64,000 bases of DNA from assembly GCF_002975275.1 (NCBI RefSeq), contig NZ_PCOQ01000014.1, forward strand, positions 1-64,000, in the 5' to 3' direction. The notes under the pieces are model-generated. The model ran no database searches. It saw only the letters and a list, made by a program, of their open reading frames with translations, and was not told where the DNA came from. A program made the position numbers and the translations under genes. Below are positions 27,537-37,768 of the stretch, one piece after another (the first letter of the stretch is position 1; every line of letters begins with the position of its first letter). The DNA comes from Achromobacter sp. MYb9. Lineage in GTDB: Bacteria > Pseudomonadota > Gammaproteobacteria > Burkholderiales > Burkholderiaceae_B.

Positions 27537-28526
27537 TTAGTCGATCTTCACGTTGGCTTCTTTGGCGATGCGCTTGTTCTTGGCGATTTCCGCCGCGATC
27601 TGCTTGCCAAAGTCGGCCGAGCTGTTGGCGGCGGGCTGGGCGCCCAGCGCTTCCAGGCGCGCCTTGACGTCGGCTTCGGCGCTGACCTTCTGCACCGCTG
27701 CGTTCAGCTTGGCCAGGATGGGTTCCGGCAGCTTGGCCGGGGCGACCAGGCCGAACCAGGACGCGTCGTTCACGGCCGGCAGTCCGGCTTCGGCGAACGT
27801 GGGCACGTCGGGCAGGCTGGCGACGCGCTTGGGCGAGGCGACGGCCATGGCGATCAGGCGGCCGGACTGCACGTGCGGCAGCGTGGAGGGCAGGTTGTCA
27901 TACATGACGTCGACCTGGCCGGCCAGCGCGTCGTTCAGCGCCGGGCCCACGCCACGGTAAGGCACGTGCATCAGGTCGGTGCCCGAGGCCATCTTGAACA
28001 GTTCGCCCATCATGTGCGAGACCGAACCGTTGCCGGCGGACGCATACGTCAGCTTGCCCGGCTGGCTCTTGGCCAGCTTGATGAAGTCGGCGATGTTCTT
28101 GGCCGGCACCTTCGGGTTGATCGTCATGATGTTGGGCACGGCAGCCAGGTTCGAGATGGGCGTGAAGTCCTTCTCGCCATCGAACGGCAGGTTCGGGTAG
28201 ATGGCCGGGTTGATGCCGTGCGTGCTGACGGTGGCGATGCCCAGGACATAGCCGTCCGGCGCGCTGCTGGCGACGAAGGCGCTGCCGATCGAGCCACCGG
28301 CGCCGCCGCGGTTTTCCACCACGACGGTCTGGCCCAGTTCCTTGCCCAGCTTGTCCGCGAACAGGCGGCCGACGATGTCGGTGGTGCCGCCGGGCGGGAA
28401 GGGGACGATCAGGCGGATGGGCTTGCTCGGATACGCGTCTTCAGCGTGCGCGATACCCGAGGTCAGCGGCATGGCCAGGGTCGCGGCGGCGACACACAGG
28501 CCCAGTACTACGTTACGGCGTTGCAT
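27537..28526 (-). CDS. Bug/TctC-type periplasmic substrate-binding receptor
   Basis: This 329-residue exported receptor has a signal peptide of about 28 residues (ending IAHA), then the Bug-family opening YPSKPIRLIVPFPPGGTTDIVGR. Further family marks are GGAGGSIGSAFVASSAPDG and PYRGVGPALNDALAGQVDVMYDN. The ligand is unknown, probably a carboxylate. There are no permease genes beside it. It is divergent from a LysR-type regulator, a frequent arrangement in Bordetella and Achromobacter where the regulator controls the receptor gene. Confidence 0.94.
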   Translation of the reverse strand: MQRRNVVLGLCVAAATLAMPLTSGIAHAEDAYPSKPIRLIVPFPPGGTTDIVGRLFADKLGKELGQTVVVENRGGAGGSIGSAFVASSAPDGYVLGIATVSTHGINPAIYPNLPFDGEKDFTPISNLAAVPNIMTINPKVPAKNIADFIKLAKSQPGKLTYASAGNGSVSHMMGELFKMASGTDLMHVPYRGVGPALNDALAGQVDVMYDNLPSTLPHVQSGRLIAMAVASPKRVASLPDVPTFAEAGLPAVNDASWFGLVAPAKLPEPILAKLNAAVQKVSAEADVKARLEALGAQPAANSSADFGKQIAAEIAKNKRIAKEANVKID

Positions 28527-28740
28527 GAATTCCCCTAATAAATGGAAAGCGGATGCGCAAAGGCAGACGCAAACGCAACGATTCTTTCCTGGCGGGGCGG
28601 TTTGCGCAAACGAAAGTTTCTCCGTAAGCTATGACTTTTTTTCATGCCTCTCTCTGGCCTGCATCGTTGGGACGTTACTTTTATGTAACTTTTCCGCTGC
28701 TTTTCATCGGGCCCGAGGCAACGGGAAATTCCCCGATCAA

Positions 28741-28775
28741 GCCCCGCTGGGGCGGGAGCCCCACGCTTCGTGGGG
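28741..28775 (+). promoter_or_regulatory. Two hairpins in the LysR regulator leader
   Basis: GCCCC-gct-GGGGC (28741-28753) and CCCCACG-ctt-CGTGGGG (28759-28775) are perfect stems. The second ends seven bases before the ATG and encloses GGGG, the only plausible Shine-Dalgarno stretch. They could limit translation of the regulator. Confidence 0.45.
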
Positions 28776-28782
28776 ACGACAC

Positions 28783-29709
28783 ATGCGACGTTTCTGTCCC
28801 TCATTAACGGATTTACAGGCATTCGAGGTCGCGGCGCGCCATAGCAGTTTCACGCGCGCGGCCCAGGAATTGTGCGTGACCCAGGGCGCCGTCAGTAAAC
28901 AGGTGAAACATCTGGAAGAGTTCGTCGGCGTGGAACTATTCCTGCGGATCAGGCAAGGCCTGGTCCTGACCGAAGCCGGCCGCAGCTATTTGACCAAGGT
29001 CCAGGCGGGCCTGGGCCAGATCGAAGCCGCCACGGTCGAGCTGATTGCGCACCAGGGGCAGGGCGGCACGTTGAACCTGACCTGTATGCCGACCTTCGGC
29101 GCGCGCTGGCTGATTCCGCGCCTGACCGCCTTCATGCGGTTGCGCCCGGACATCCATGTGGAGTTCCTGCCGCACCGCCAGGGCTACGATTTTTCGACGC
29201 CTGAACTTGACGCCGCCGTGCGCTTCGGCGAGGGCATCTGGCCGGGTAGCGGCGCGGATTACATCGTGGGCCGCGAAATCGTGCCTGTCTGCAGCCCGCG
29301 GCTGATCCCGGGCGGCTGTCCGTCGCCGGAGGCCTTGCTGGCGTATCCGCTGCTGCACCACACGTCCGCGCTGGAAGGCTGGCGCGACTGGTTCGAGCAG
29401 GCAGGGTGCGACACGCGGCGCAGCCTGGAAGGGGCCCGTTTCGACCAATACGCGCTGTTGTCGCAGGCCGCCGCCGCCGGGTTCGGCGTGGCGCTGATCC
29501 CGCGTTGCCTGATCGAAGATGAGCTACGCGATGGGAAGCTCGCCGTCGCCATCCAGCTGCCCATCCGCGCGCGCATGGGTTATTACCTGTGTTATCCCGA
29601 GCAGAAGGCCAACCTGCCCACCCTGCAGGCGTTTCGAGCTTGGCTGATGGAAGTGTCCCGGGCGGCAGAGCCGCAGCCGCGGGAAGACGCGTTGTCCGAA
29701 CTAAAATAG
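28783..29709 (+). CDS. LysR-type transcriptional regulator (GcvA-like)
   Basis: This 308-residue regulator has a winged helix-turn-helix at residues 6-65 ([40 protein letters not shown]) and a periplasmic-binding-like effector domain ([18 protein letters not shown] near residue 95, and [14 protein letters not shown] near 143). It belongs to the GcvA-like subgroup by overall shape. The frame is open from 28342, but the conserved protein starts at ATG 28783 ([12 protein letters not shown]). It is divergent from the Bug receptor gene across 256 bp, its likely target. mnmA starts 7 bp downstream. Confidence 0.92.
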   Translation: MRRFCPSLTDLQAFEVAARHSSFTRAAQELCVTQGAVSKQVKHLEEFVGVELFLRIRQGLVLTEAGRSYLTKVQAGLGQIEAATVELIAHQGQGGTLNLTCMPTFGARWLIPRLTAFMRLRPDIHVEFLPHRQGYDFSTPELDAAVRFGEGIWPGSGADYIVGREIVPVCSPRLIPGGCPSPEALLAYPLLHHTSALEGWRDWFEQAGCDTRRSLEGARFDQYALLSQAAAAGFGVALIPRCLIEDELRDGKLAVAIQLPIRARMGYYLCYPEQKANLPTLQAFRAWLMEVSRAAEPQPREDALSELK

Positions 29710-29716
29710 TCGCATC

Positions 29717-30835
29717 ATGAGTCAAATATCCACCAAAAAAGGCCGCGTTGTGGTCGGCATGTCCGGCGGGGTCGATTCGTCGGTGACGGCCTGGCTGCTG
29801 AAGCAGCAGGGCTATGACGTCGTTGGCCTGTTCATGAAGAACTGGGAAGACGACGACGATTCCGAATACTGTTCTACGCGCCAGGATCTGCTGGACGCGG
29901 CCAGTGTGGCCGACCTGGTCGGCGTGGACTTCGAATTCGTCAATTTCGCCGCCGAATACAAGGACCGCGTGTTCGCGGACTTCCTGCGCGAGTATTCCGC
30001 GGGCCGCACGCCCAATCCCGACGTGCTGTGCAATGCCGAGATCAAATTCAAGGCCTTCCTGGACCACGCGATGGCGCTGGGCGCCGAGCATATCGCCACC
30101 GGCCACTACGCGCGGGTGCGAGAGGTGCCGGCCGATGGTGGCGGCACGCAGTTCCAGCTGCTCAAGGCGCTGGACGCGTCCAAGGACCAAAGCTACTTCC
30201 TGCACCGGCTGAACCAGGCGCAACTGTCGCGCACCCTGTTCCCACTGGGCGAGATCCACAAGACCGAGGTGCGGCGCATCGCGCACGAAATCGGCCTGCA
30301 CAACGCCGCTAAAAAAGATTCCACCGGGATCTGCTTCATCGGCGAGCGTCCGTTTCGCGAATTCCTGAACCGCTACCTGCCCACCGAGCCCGGCCCGATC
30401 CTGACGCCGGAAGGACAGAACGTGGGGCGCCACGAAGGCTTGTCCTTCTACACGCTGGGCCAGCGCAAGGGCCTGGGCGTGGGCGGCGTGAAGGGGCGCC
30501 AGCGCGAGGACGGCACGGCCGAAGCCTGGTACGTGGCGCGCAAGGATCTGGAGCGCAACATCCTGTATGTGGTGCAGGGACACGATCATCCCTGGCTGCT
30601 GTCCGGACGGCTACAGGCGCAGGACGCCAGCTGGGTGGCGGGGCACCCGCCCGCCGTCGCGGGCTACGGCGCCAAGACGCGCTATCGCCAAGCCGATGCC
30701 GCCTGCCGCCTGGAACAGGCTGAAGGCGACACCTTCGCGCTGGATTTCGCCGAGCCGCAATGGGCCGTCACGCCCGGCCAGTCGGCCGTGCTATACGATG
30801 GCGAGGTTTGCCTGGGCGGCGGGATCATCCTGTAA
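29717..30835 (+). CDS. mnmA: tRNA-specific 2-thiouridylase MnmA
   Basis: This 372-residue enzyme makes the 2-thio group of uridine 34 in tRNA-Lys, -Glu and -Gln with ATP and persulfide sulfur. The PP-loop SGGVDS is at residues 16-21. The two catalytic cysteines are C105 ([11 protein letters not shown]) and C206 ([12 protein letters not shown]). A family-specific [16 protein letters not shown] lies near residue 37. ATG 29717 is only 7 bp after the LysR stop, so the two may share a transcript although they are functionally unrelated. Confidence 0.97.
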   Translation: MSQISTKKGRVVVGMSGGVDSSVTAWLLKQQGYDVVGLFMKNWEDDDDSEYCSTRQDLLDAASVADLVGVDFEFVNFAAEYKDRVFADFLREYSAGRTPNPDVLCNAEIKFKAFLDHAMALGAEHIATGHYARVREVPADGGGTQFQLLKALDASKDQSYFLHRLNQAQLSRTLFPLGEIHKTEVRRIAHEIGLHNAAKKDSTGICFIGERPFREFLNRYLPTEPGPILTPEGQNVGRHEGLSFYTLGQRKGLGVGGVKGRQREDGTAEAWYVARKDLERNILYVVQGHDHPWLLSGRLQAQDASWVAGHPPAVAGYGAKTRYRQADAACRLEQAEGDTFALDFAEPQWAVTPGQSAVLYDGEVCLGGGIIL

Positions 30836-30867
30836 CGCACGCGGGTCCGGTAGAAGCGGATCCGGAC

Positions 30868-30904
30868 AAGGCCCCGTGGGCGCACTGCCGGCGGGGCCTT
30901 CGCT
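30868..30904 (+). terminator. Hairpin after mnmA
   Basis: AAGGCCCCG (30868-30876) pairs with CGGGGCCTT (30892-30900) across a 15-nt loop. A short T/C tail follows, so it is a possible terminator. Confidence 0.55.
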
Positions 30905-30945
30905 CATGACAAGCAAGAAACCGAACCATAAAAGAGGAGACGGTT

Positions 30946-31767
30946 GTGGATGTGACGATGGTGGTTTGCCTGCTGGCGTTGGGTGCGGTAGTGGGTTTTG
31001 CGGCGGGTCTGTTGGGTATTGGCGGAGGGATGCTGCTGGTGCCTTTCCTGACGATGCTGTTCGCCTGGCAGGGTATGCCGCCCGAACTGGTCGTGCATGC
31101 CGCGATCGCGACGTCGATGACGTCGATCCTGTTCACTTCCGTGTCCAGCGTCAGGGCGCACCAGCAGAAGGGCACGATCAAATGGCCGATCGTGTGGGCG
31201 ATGGCGCCGGGCATCATCCTGGGCGGGCTGCTGTCGGGCGGGGCGGTCTTCGCGGCGCTCAGCACGCTGTGGCTATCGCTGTTCTTCGCGCTGTTCGTGG
31301 GCTATTCCGGCTGGAGCATGTTGCGCAACAAGAAGCCCAAGCCGGCACGCCAGATGCCCGGCGTGGTGGGGACCAGTGCGGCGGGGGCGGGCATCGGTTT
31401 CCTGTCCGGGCTGGTCGGCGCGGGCGGTGGGTTCCTGTCGGTGCCCTTCATGGTCTGGTGCAACGTGGCGCTGCACAACGCGGTGTCGACCTCGGCGGCG
31501 CTGGGCTTCCCGATCGCGCTGGCCAACAGCGTGGGGTATGTAGTGTCCGGCCTGAACGAAGGGACATCGCGCCCGGGCATGCTCGGCTACATCTATTGGC
31601 CCGCTCTGGTGGCGCTGGTCTGCACCAGCGTGCTCACGGCGCCGTTGGGCGCGCGCATGGCGCACCGCCTGCCGGTCCAGACCCTGAAACGGGTATTCGC
31701 CTGCCTGTTGTTCGCGCTGGCCGCCTACATGTTGTTCAAGGCCTGGCAGACGTTCGCCGCCCAATAG
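30946..31767 (+). CDS. TauE/SafE-family sulfite exporter-like permease
   Basis: This 273-residue inner-membrane protein has eight predicted hydrophobic segments and the twin family repeats GAVVGFAAGLLGIGGGMLLVPFL near the start and GIGFLSGLVGAGGGFLSVPFM near residue 147. TauE/SafE proteins export sulfite, sulfoacetate or other organosulfur anions. The start is GTG 30946 (GTG GAT GTG ACG) with GAGGAG upstream. There is no sulfonate gene beside it, so the substrate is open. Confidence 0.92.
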   Translation: MDVTMVVCLLALGAVVGFAAGLLGIGGGMLLVPFLTMLFAWQGMPPELVVHAAIATSMTSILFTSVSSVRAHQQKGTIKWPIVWAMAPGIILGGLLSGGAVFAALSTLWLSLFFALFVGYSGWSMLRNKKPKPARQMPGVVGTSAAGAGIGFLSGLVGAGGGFLSVPFMVWCNVALHNAVSTSAALGFPIALANSVGYVVSGLNEGTSRPGMLGYIYWPALVALVCTSVLTAPLGARMAHRLPVQTLKRVFACLLFALAAYMLFKAWQTFAAQ

Positions 31768-31795
31768 GACGGCATTTTCAGGCACTGAAATGCAA

Positions 31796-31818
31796 ACCGG
31801 CCGCATTGCGCGGCCGGT
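31796..31818. terminator. Bidirectional hairpin between the TauE-like gene and the GST gene
   Basis: ACCGGCCGC (31796-31804) and GCGGCCGGT (31810-31818) form a perfect 9-bp stem with a 5-nt loop between convergent genes. There is no clear T-run. Confidence 0.5.
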
Positions 31819-31885
31819 ATTCTGGCGCCCCTGCGGGATGGGGCGTGTGTGACGGCCCGTGGAAGCGGGCTGTCCGGGACCGCCT

Positions 31886-32497
31886 TCAGGCGGTCTTGGG
31901 GATCGTGTCGATGAACGATTGGCGCTGCGACAGCTTGTCGTACAGGCGGGCAAGGTTCAGGTGGTTGGCGCGCCAATCGAGCGAAGCAAAGCGCAGGTCC
32001 AGGTAGCCCAGCGCACAGCCCACGGCGATATCCGCCAGGCTGTAGTTGATGCCCATGCAGTGGGCGTTGTCGCCCAGGCTCTTGTTCATGGCATCCAGGC
32101 TCGCGTGGATCTTGCTGTACTGGCGCTCGATCCATTCGGGGCTGCGTTGTGCCTCGGGGCGCTGGTTTTCCTTCACGATGGCGACGCAGGCGTCCAGGAG
32201 GCCATCGGCGATGGCTTCCCAGCATTTGACGGCGGCACGATCGCGGCCCGGCTGAGGAATCAGGCGGGCGACAGGGGACAAGGTGTCCAGGTATTCGACG
32301 ATGACGCGCGAATCAAACAGCGCGCCGCCGTCTTCCATGACCAGGCAGGGCACCTTGCCCAGCGGGTTATACGTTTGGATCTGCGTGTCGGCGGACCAGA
32401 CGTTTTCGAGTTCAAGCCGGTAGTCCAGCTTTTTCTCGGCCATGACAATACGCACCTTGCGTACGTATGGACTGGTAAGCGAGCCGATCAGTTTCAT
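31886..32497 (-). CDS. Glutathione S-transferase
   Basis: This 203-residue cytosolic GST has an N-terminal thioredoxin-like domain (MKLIGSLTSPYVRKVRIVM; Ser9 or Thr8 region as the activating residue; cis-proline in KVPCLVMEDG; substrate motif LFDSRVIVEYLD) and a helical C-terminal domain (NYSLADIAVGCALGYLDLR). The start is ATG 32497; the open upstream extension is unsupported. It is divergent from purB, with 161 bp between. The substrate is unknown. Confidence 0.93.
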   Translation of the reverse strand: MKLIGSLTSPYVRKVRIVMAEKKLDYRLELENVWSADTQIQTYNPLGKVPCLVMEDGGALFDSRVIVEYLDTLSPVARLIPQPGRDRAAVKCWEAIADGLLDACVAIVKENQRPEAQRSPEWIERQYSKIHASLDAMNKSLGDNAHCMGINYSLADIAVGCALGYLDLRFASLDWRANHLNLARLYDKLSQRQSFIDTIPKTA

Positions 32498-32640
32498 GGA
32501 GTCACAAGCGGAGTCGAAAAGCGGCCGAAGTATAGCAGGCCGGATGGACGCCCAACCGTCCGCTGGCCGGAATCTTCGCCAGTTTGCCACAATGTTGCAC
32601 TCCCCCGGATGATAAAATCGTCGGGTTTTCCCATCCGTAG

Positions 32641-34035
<1,395 letters not shown>

Positions 34036-34093
34036 TCGCCATGCCGCGCGCGCAATGCGCGCGGCATTGTTGTTGTCCTTACGGGAGATTGCA

Positions 34094-34552
34094 ATGAAGA
34101 AGTTGTCCACGCTTGTCGCGTTGGCCTGTATGACGGTGGGGCCGCTGTTGGCAACCACCGCCTCGGCGCAGTTCGCCAAGCCGGAAGATGCCGTCAAGTA
34201 CCGCCAGTCGGCATTGACGCTGATGGCTTCGCACTTCGGCCGCATGACGCCGGTGGTCAAGGGTCAGGCGCCGTACGACGCCGCGCAGATCAAGGCCAAC
34301 GTCGAAGTGCTGAAGACGCTGTCCGGCCTGCCGTGGGCAGCTTTCGGTCCCGGAACGGAAGGCGGCGACGCCCGCCCCGAAATCTGGAGCGACGCGGCCG
34401 GCTTCAAGCAGAAGCAGCAAGCTTTCCAGGACAATATCGTGAAGCTGTCGGCCGCGGCCGACGCAGGCGATCTGGATAAGCTGCGCGCCGCCTTCGGTGA
34501 CGTGGGTGCAAGCTGCAAGGCTTGCCACGATTCCTACCGCAAGAAGAAGTAA
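34094..34552 (+). CDS. Cytochrome c' (class II c-type cytochrome)
   Basis: This 152-residue periplasmic haem protein has a signal peptide to about residue 25 (ATTASA). It carries the C-terminal haem motif C141-KA-C144-H145 in GASCKACHDSYRKKK, and the four-helix arrangement of cytochromes c'. Such proteins bind NO or act in nitrosative stress, or transfer electrons. The start at ATG 34094 follows GGGAGA. The convergent gene encodes a cytochrome b561, a frequent companion and possible electron partner. Confidence 0.94.
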   Translation: MKKLSTLVALACMTVGPLLATTASAQFAKPEDAVKYRQSALTLMASHFGRMTPVVKGQAPYDAAQIKANVEVLKTLSGLPWAAFGPGTEGGDARPEIWSDAAGFKQKQQAFQDNIVKLSAAADAGDLDKLRAAFGDVGASCKACHDSYRKKK

Positions 34553-34589
34553 GGCCCGGGGCGTCTCTGGATGCCCGCGGTGCTGAAGG

Positions 34590-34623
34590 AAAAAGCCCCT
34601 CGGATTACGAGGGGCTTTTTTTT
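34590..34623. terminator. Intrinsic terminator between cytochrome c' and cytochrome b561 genes
   Basis: AAAAAGCCCCTCG and CGAGGGGCTTTTT form a stem around GATTA, flanked by A- and T-runs, so it can act in both directions. Confidence 0.88.
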
Positions 34624-34640
34624 GTGGGCCTGCGGCGGGA

Positions 34641-35333
34641 TCAAGAGAAGGACATGTCGGCGGCCACTTCCAGCGACCGGATCCACAGCACCAGGGCCGT
34701 GACGCAGGCGCCCAGCAGCAGCGCACGCAGCCAGACGGCAAGACCGTCCTGGGCGGGTGGCGTGCCCGCCGGCAGGTCCTTGGCTTCGACGTTTCCGGTG
34801 ACGATGGCGCGGACCAGGCGCTTGCGGCGCACCACGGCATACCACGCGACGGCCAGCAGGTGCAGGGCGATCACGCCGATGATGACCCACTCGTTGAGCT
34901 TGTGCCATGACGTCATGAGGGCGGCCGTGGCTTCGCTTACATGACCAAACAGCGGCCCTTGCGTCATGATGTCGTCAGTGGTGAACAGGCCGCTTGTGGC
35001 CTGGAAGCCGATGACCAGCAGCAGTGCCAGCACCGACAATGCGCCCAGCGGGTTATGGCCGGCGGGAGCGGCGGCGCCCTTCAGGTAGCGGGCCACGGCG
35101 CCGGGGCCGCGCACGAACTGGCTGAAGCGGGCGTAGCGCGGCCCGACGATGCCCCAAAGCACCCGGAAGATGATCAGGCCCAGCGCCGTACAGCCAAAGC
35201 GCACGTGCCAGTCCATGTACAGACCGCCCAGCTTCACGCTGACGAACGCGCCCACGATGCAGACGACGAGCGCCCAGTGAAAGAGGCGGGTGGGAAGATC
35301 CCAGATGCGGATCGCTTGCCGGTTGTTCTGCAT
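34641..35333 (-). CDS. Cytochrome b561-type membrane protein
   Basis: This 230-residue integral membrane haem protein has at least four hydrophobic helices. Histidine candidates for haem are in RLFHWALVVCIVGAF (near residue 19), YMDWHVRFGCTALGL, SWHKLNEWVIIGVIALHLLAVAWY (near 142-160). The N-terminus IRIWDLPTRLFHW is characteristic of the Ni/Fe-hydrogenase b-type subunit and b561 group. It probably passes quinol electrons to the convergent cytochrome c'. The start is ATG 35333 (MQNNRQAIRIWD). Confidence 0.92.
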   Translation of the reverse strand: MQNNRQAIRIWDLPTRLFHWALVVCIVGAFVSVKLGGLYMDWHVRFGCTALGLIIFRVLWGIVGPRYARFSQFVRGPGAVARYLKGAAAPAGHNPLGALSVLALLLVIGFQATSGLFTTDDIMTQGPLFGHVSEATAALMTSWHKLNEWVIIGVIALHLLAVAWYAVVRRKRLVRAIVTGNVEAKDLPAGTPPAQDGLAVWLRALLLGACVTALVLWIRSLEVAADMSFS

Positions 35334-35385
35334 GGTTGAGCTGCCTGGACGGATTGCTTGCGAATTTATCATGCGCAAAAAGCAA

Positions 35386-35414
35386 TCGCCGCGCATGACG
35401 CGCGGCGATTTGGG
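35386..35414. terminator. Hairpin downstream of the 93-residue hypothetical gene
   Basis: ATCGCCGCG and CGCGGCGAT pair around CATGACG, with an A-run on the left that reads as T-run for minus-strand transcription. Likely terminator for the hypothetical gene at 35423-35704. Confidence 0.6.
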
Positions 35415-35422
35415 CCTGGATA

Positions 35423-35704
35423 TCAGTGCGTGGTGCGACGCACGGGCTCGATGCGATGAACGTGCTCGTGGCGGAAGCGGATGCGCTGGCCGGGCACTTT
35501 CTGCGTGGAAGAGCCGCAAGGCACGACTTCAGTCGTGTAGGTCGTCGTGCCGTCGATCGGCGCGTTGAAGATGACCGTCGCGCGGATGGCGGGGCCGTTG
35601 GTGGGCTGCAGGTAGACGATGTCGCCGATATGGATGGGCGTGTTGTCCAGCGTCGTGTGAGCGGGGCGTCGGATCAGGTCCGAGGTAGTGAAACGAGTAT
35701 TCAT
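35423..35704 (-). CDS. Hypothetical protein, 93 residues
   Basis: I do not recognise this protein. It is polar, with no signal peptide or membrane helix. A central segment IHIGDIVYLQPTNGPAIRATVIFNAPIDG looks like a small beta-barrel fold, and the C-terminus is rich in Arg and His (RIRFRHEHVHRIEPVRRTTH). ATG 35704 is followed by a clean frame, and a terminator-like hairpin lies just past its stop, which supports a real gene. It precedes a 890-bp stretch without genes. Confidence 0.6.
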   Translation of the reverse strand: MNTRFTTSDLIRRPAHTTLDNTPIHIGDIVYLQPTNGPAIRATVIFNAPIDGTTTYTTEVVPCGSSTQKVPGQRIRFRHEHVHRIEPVRRTTH

Positions 35705-36594
35705 GGTGTTTGTTCTCTTAGGTTCTAGTTATTAGAAAGCTGCGGGTATTCATGCCGAGCAAGATGTGGACGTAACTAAAGCGCCTCGCATCGTGGTCGT
35801 CTGCCATGTCCAGCCGGCTTGATTCGGACAGGCATGCATGACACTACCGCATAAGTGTTGCCGTCCCTTTGCGCATTCTCATATTTTTGCGTGCGCGGGT
35901 AACGGTTCAATGCCGCTGTTTGATGCCATCCGTCAGTCAGGACGGCATCGATTCGGGCCAGGTGGCGTGCATGTTCGGTGCATGCGCTCTTTAGGCCTGA
36001 GGGGCCGCGCAGAGAGTGGGTTGGGCTCTGGCGGTTGCTGTGCGGCTGTCGTCGTTGGGTCGACGTGCGCCGCAGCGTAAAATTTTGGTGCTTCTGGCCA
36101 AGCCGGACTGGCGGTTTGGCGAAGGTGCTATGGGCGGCTTCGAGGCTGCTTGCGTCGGATCCCGCCAATCAGGTTCAGTGCCTGGGCGTTGATCGATTCA
36201 GCACGCTGGCCGCAATGGCCATCGCTGCATTCGGAACTGCTTTGATTGTGGAAGTTGCGCCGATATTGCGCGACTTTCGGGGCGGAGCCGGGATTTGCGT
36301 TTTGGCGTTGTGGGTTTTCGCAAATCAGATCGGAATCCGTGCGGCTTGATCAGCGGTCAATGACGTTGGGTCATTAGCGTTTGGCCATATCAGCGCTGGA
36401 TGAAGCCGGGTACTGCGTAATTACTGGGTAATGCTTGGAGTACTGGGTCATGCTTGGAGTCGAAAGCTTGGAATCCAAACCCAACCCCTGTTTGAAGTTC
36501 TTCCTGCTCTGCAGAAAGACATCAACCATCGATATTATCGCAGACCGATGGGTTTTGCAAGCTTTTTTGGAAAGGGTGGGCGTAGCTGTGGCCG
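35705..36594. other. Intergenic region without convincing genes
   Basis: About 890 bp contain only short overlapping frames. The longest, 35978-36349 on the plus strand, has no ribosome site and an odd, Trp/Cys/Arg-rich first half. A hairpin with arms GATGCC and GGCATC lies at about 35919-35949, and a 19-bp tandem repeat at 36423-36460. Composition is less GC-rich than the flanks in places. It may be decayed DNA or hold an RNA gene. Confidence 0.55.
36423..36460. repeat. Tandem 19-bp direct repeat, two copies
   Basis: TACTGGGTAATGCTTGGAG (36423-36441) is followed directly by the same unit with one change (A to C at the ninth base) at 36442-36460. A degenerate partial copy TACTGCGTAAT precedes at 36411-36421. 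Confidence 0.85.
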
Positions 36595-36954
36595 TCAGTG
36601 CGCGGCGGGGCGGGCTTGGCGCTGGGCTTCGATAATGAGGCCCTCCAGGCGCGGCGACATCCGCAGCGCCACTTGCGCGCCCATCGTGCCGTCCGGCTGG
36701 CGCTCGGTTTCCAGCGCCAGGCCGATGCGTTCGTCGTTGAACGCTTCCGGGGCAGCCTCGATTTCAACATAGCGTTGCAGCAGCGCATCGACGGCTTTCT
36801 GGGCATCCGCCAGCGCCTCATCCGACAACTGGCCCTGTCCCAGGTATTGGTTCACGACGCGCGCCAGATCGTCCATGAAGAACAGGAGGGCGGCCGCGCC
36901 GCGGCAATCGGGCTGGGTGAACCCCCAGGAGGCGGAAGTAGCGTTTTGAGTCAT
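36595..36954 (-). CDS. Hypothetical protein, 119 residues
   Basis: I do not recognise this protein. It is soluble and mostly helical: MDDLARVVNQYLGQGQLSDE, ALADAQKAVDALLQRYVEIE, then a beta-like part ERIGLALETERQPDGTMGAQ and VALRMSPRLEGLIIEAQRQ. Start ATG 36954 (MTQNATSASWGF) is chosen over the longer frame. It is divergent from the GNAT gene at 37066. Alternation of helical and strand predictions and ordinary codon use support a real gene. Confidence 0.7.
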   Translation of the reverse strand: MTQNATSASWGFTQPDCRGAAALLFFMDDLARVVNQYLGQGQLSDEALADAQKAVDALLQRYVEIEAAPEAFNDERIGLALETERQPDGTMGAQVALRMSPRLEGLIIEAQRQARPAAH

Positions 36955-37065
36955 TGTCAGGGCAAAGCCAGTGTTACGGGTGGCCGATAGCGTGGCCGGA
37001 TGGCGCATTTTAAGGGATCGGGGCTGGGGTCGCCTGGGGGCGCATGGTGCATACTTCTACCCCTC

Positions 37066-37575
37066 ATGATTCGACTCGCCCGACCTTCCGACCTGGCCCG
37101 CCTGGCCGATATCGAGCGCTCTGCCGCGGCGCGATTCTGCGGGACGGCCGTGGCCTGGGCCGCCGACGGCGATCCGGTGCCCCTGGACGAACTGGCGGTG
37201 GCGCAGGCGGCATGTCTTCTATGGGTCGCGCAGCCCGACGCCGAGGTACGCGGATTTGCGCTGGCAGAGCCCATGGGGGGCGATTTGTTTCTAACCGAGA
37301 TGTCGGTGGCGTTGCCCTGGCAGGGGCAGGGCATTGGCCGCGCCCTGTTGCGGGCGGTGCTGGCGCACGCACGGGCCGCGGGCAGATACGGCGCAGTGCT
37401 GCTGACGACCGATCGCGACCTGCCCTGGAATGCCCCGTTCTACCGGCGGCTGGGCTTCGTTGAACTTACGCCGCCGTTTCCTCCGCTTCTGCAAGCGCGG
37501 CTGCAGGCGGAGTCGGACGCGGGCTTTGACGCCGCGCGGCGGTGCGCGATGACGTATCGGCTGCCGCATGCATGA
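37066..37575 (+). CDS. GNAT-family N-acetyltransferase
   Basis: This 169-residue acetyltransferase begins IRLARPSDLARLADIERSAA. The acetyl-CoA-binding motif A is LTEMSVALPWQGQGIGRALLRAVL near residue 76-99, followed by the motif B region NAPFYRRLGFVEL near 127. The acceptor, protein or small molecule, cannot be told. ATG 37066 begins MIRLARPSD. It stands alone with no obvious partner. Confidence 0.92.
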   Translation: MIRLARPSDLARLADIERSAAARFCGTAVAWAADGDPVPLDELAVAQAACLLWVAQPDAEVRGFALAEPMGGDLFLTEMSVALPWQGQGIGRALLRAVLAHARAAGRYGAVLLTTDRDLPWNAPFYRRLGFVELTPPFPPLLQARLQAESDAGFDAARRCAMTYRLPHA

Positions 37576-37768
37576 CGGCCGCAACGCGAGCGCGCCCCGC
37601 GCGCCCTGTGTCAACTCGCTTCGATCGCAACAAATTCCGCCCACGGGTAGTGGCCGGACGACGCTTCGGGATAATCTGCCCACGTGCGCCGGCGGCCGCC
37701 CCGCCGGCCGCTTGAATCCGGGGCCTTCAATCCCGAAACATCAATCCCTGATAGCAAGGAGGACACGC

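Noticed and set aside
30567..32006. 479-codon plus-strand frame spanning the end of mnmA, the TauE-like gene and part of the GST gene
   Set aside because: It overlaps three real genes in a different frame, with an Arg/Gly/Ala composition and no domain.
35978..36349. 123-codon plus-strand frame in the gene-free stretch
   Set aside because: No ribosome site, odd composition and no recognisable fold; a hydrophobic second half alone is not enough.
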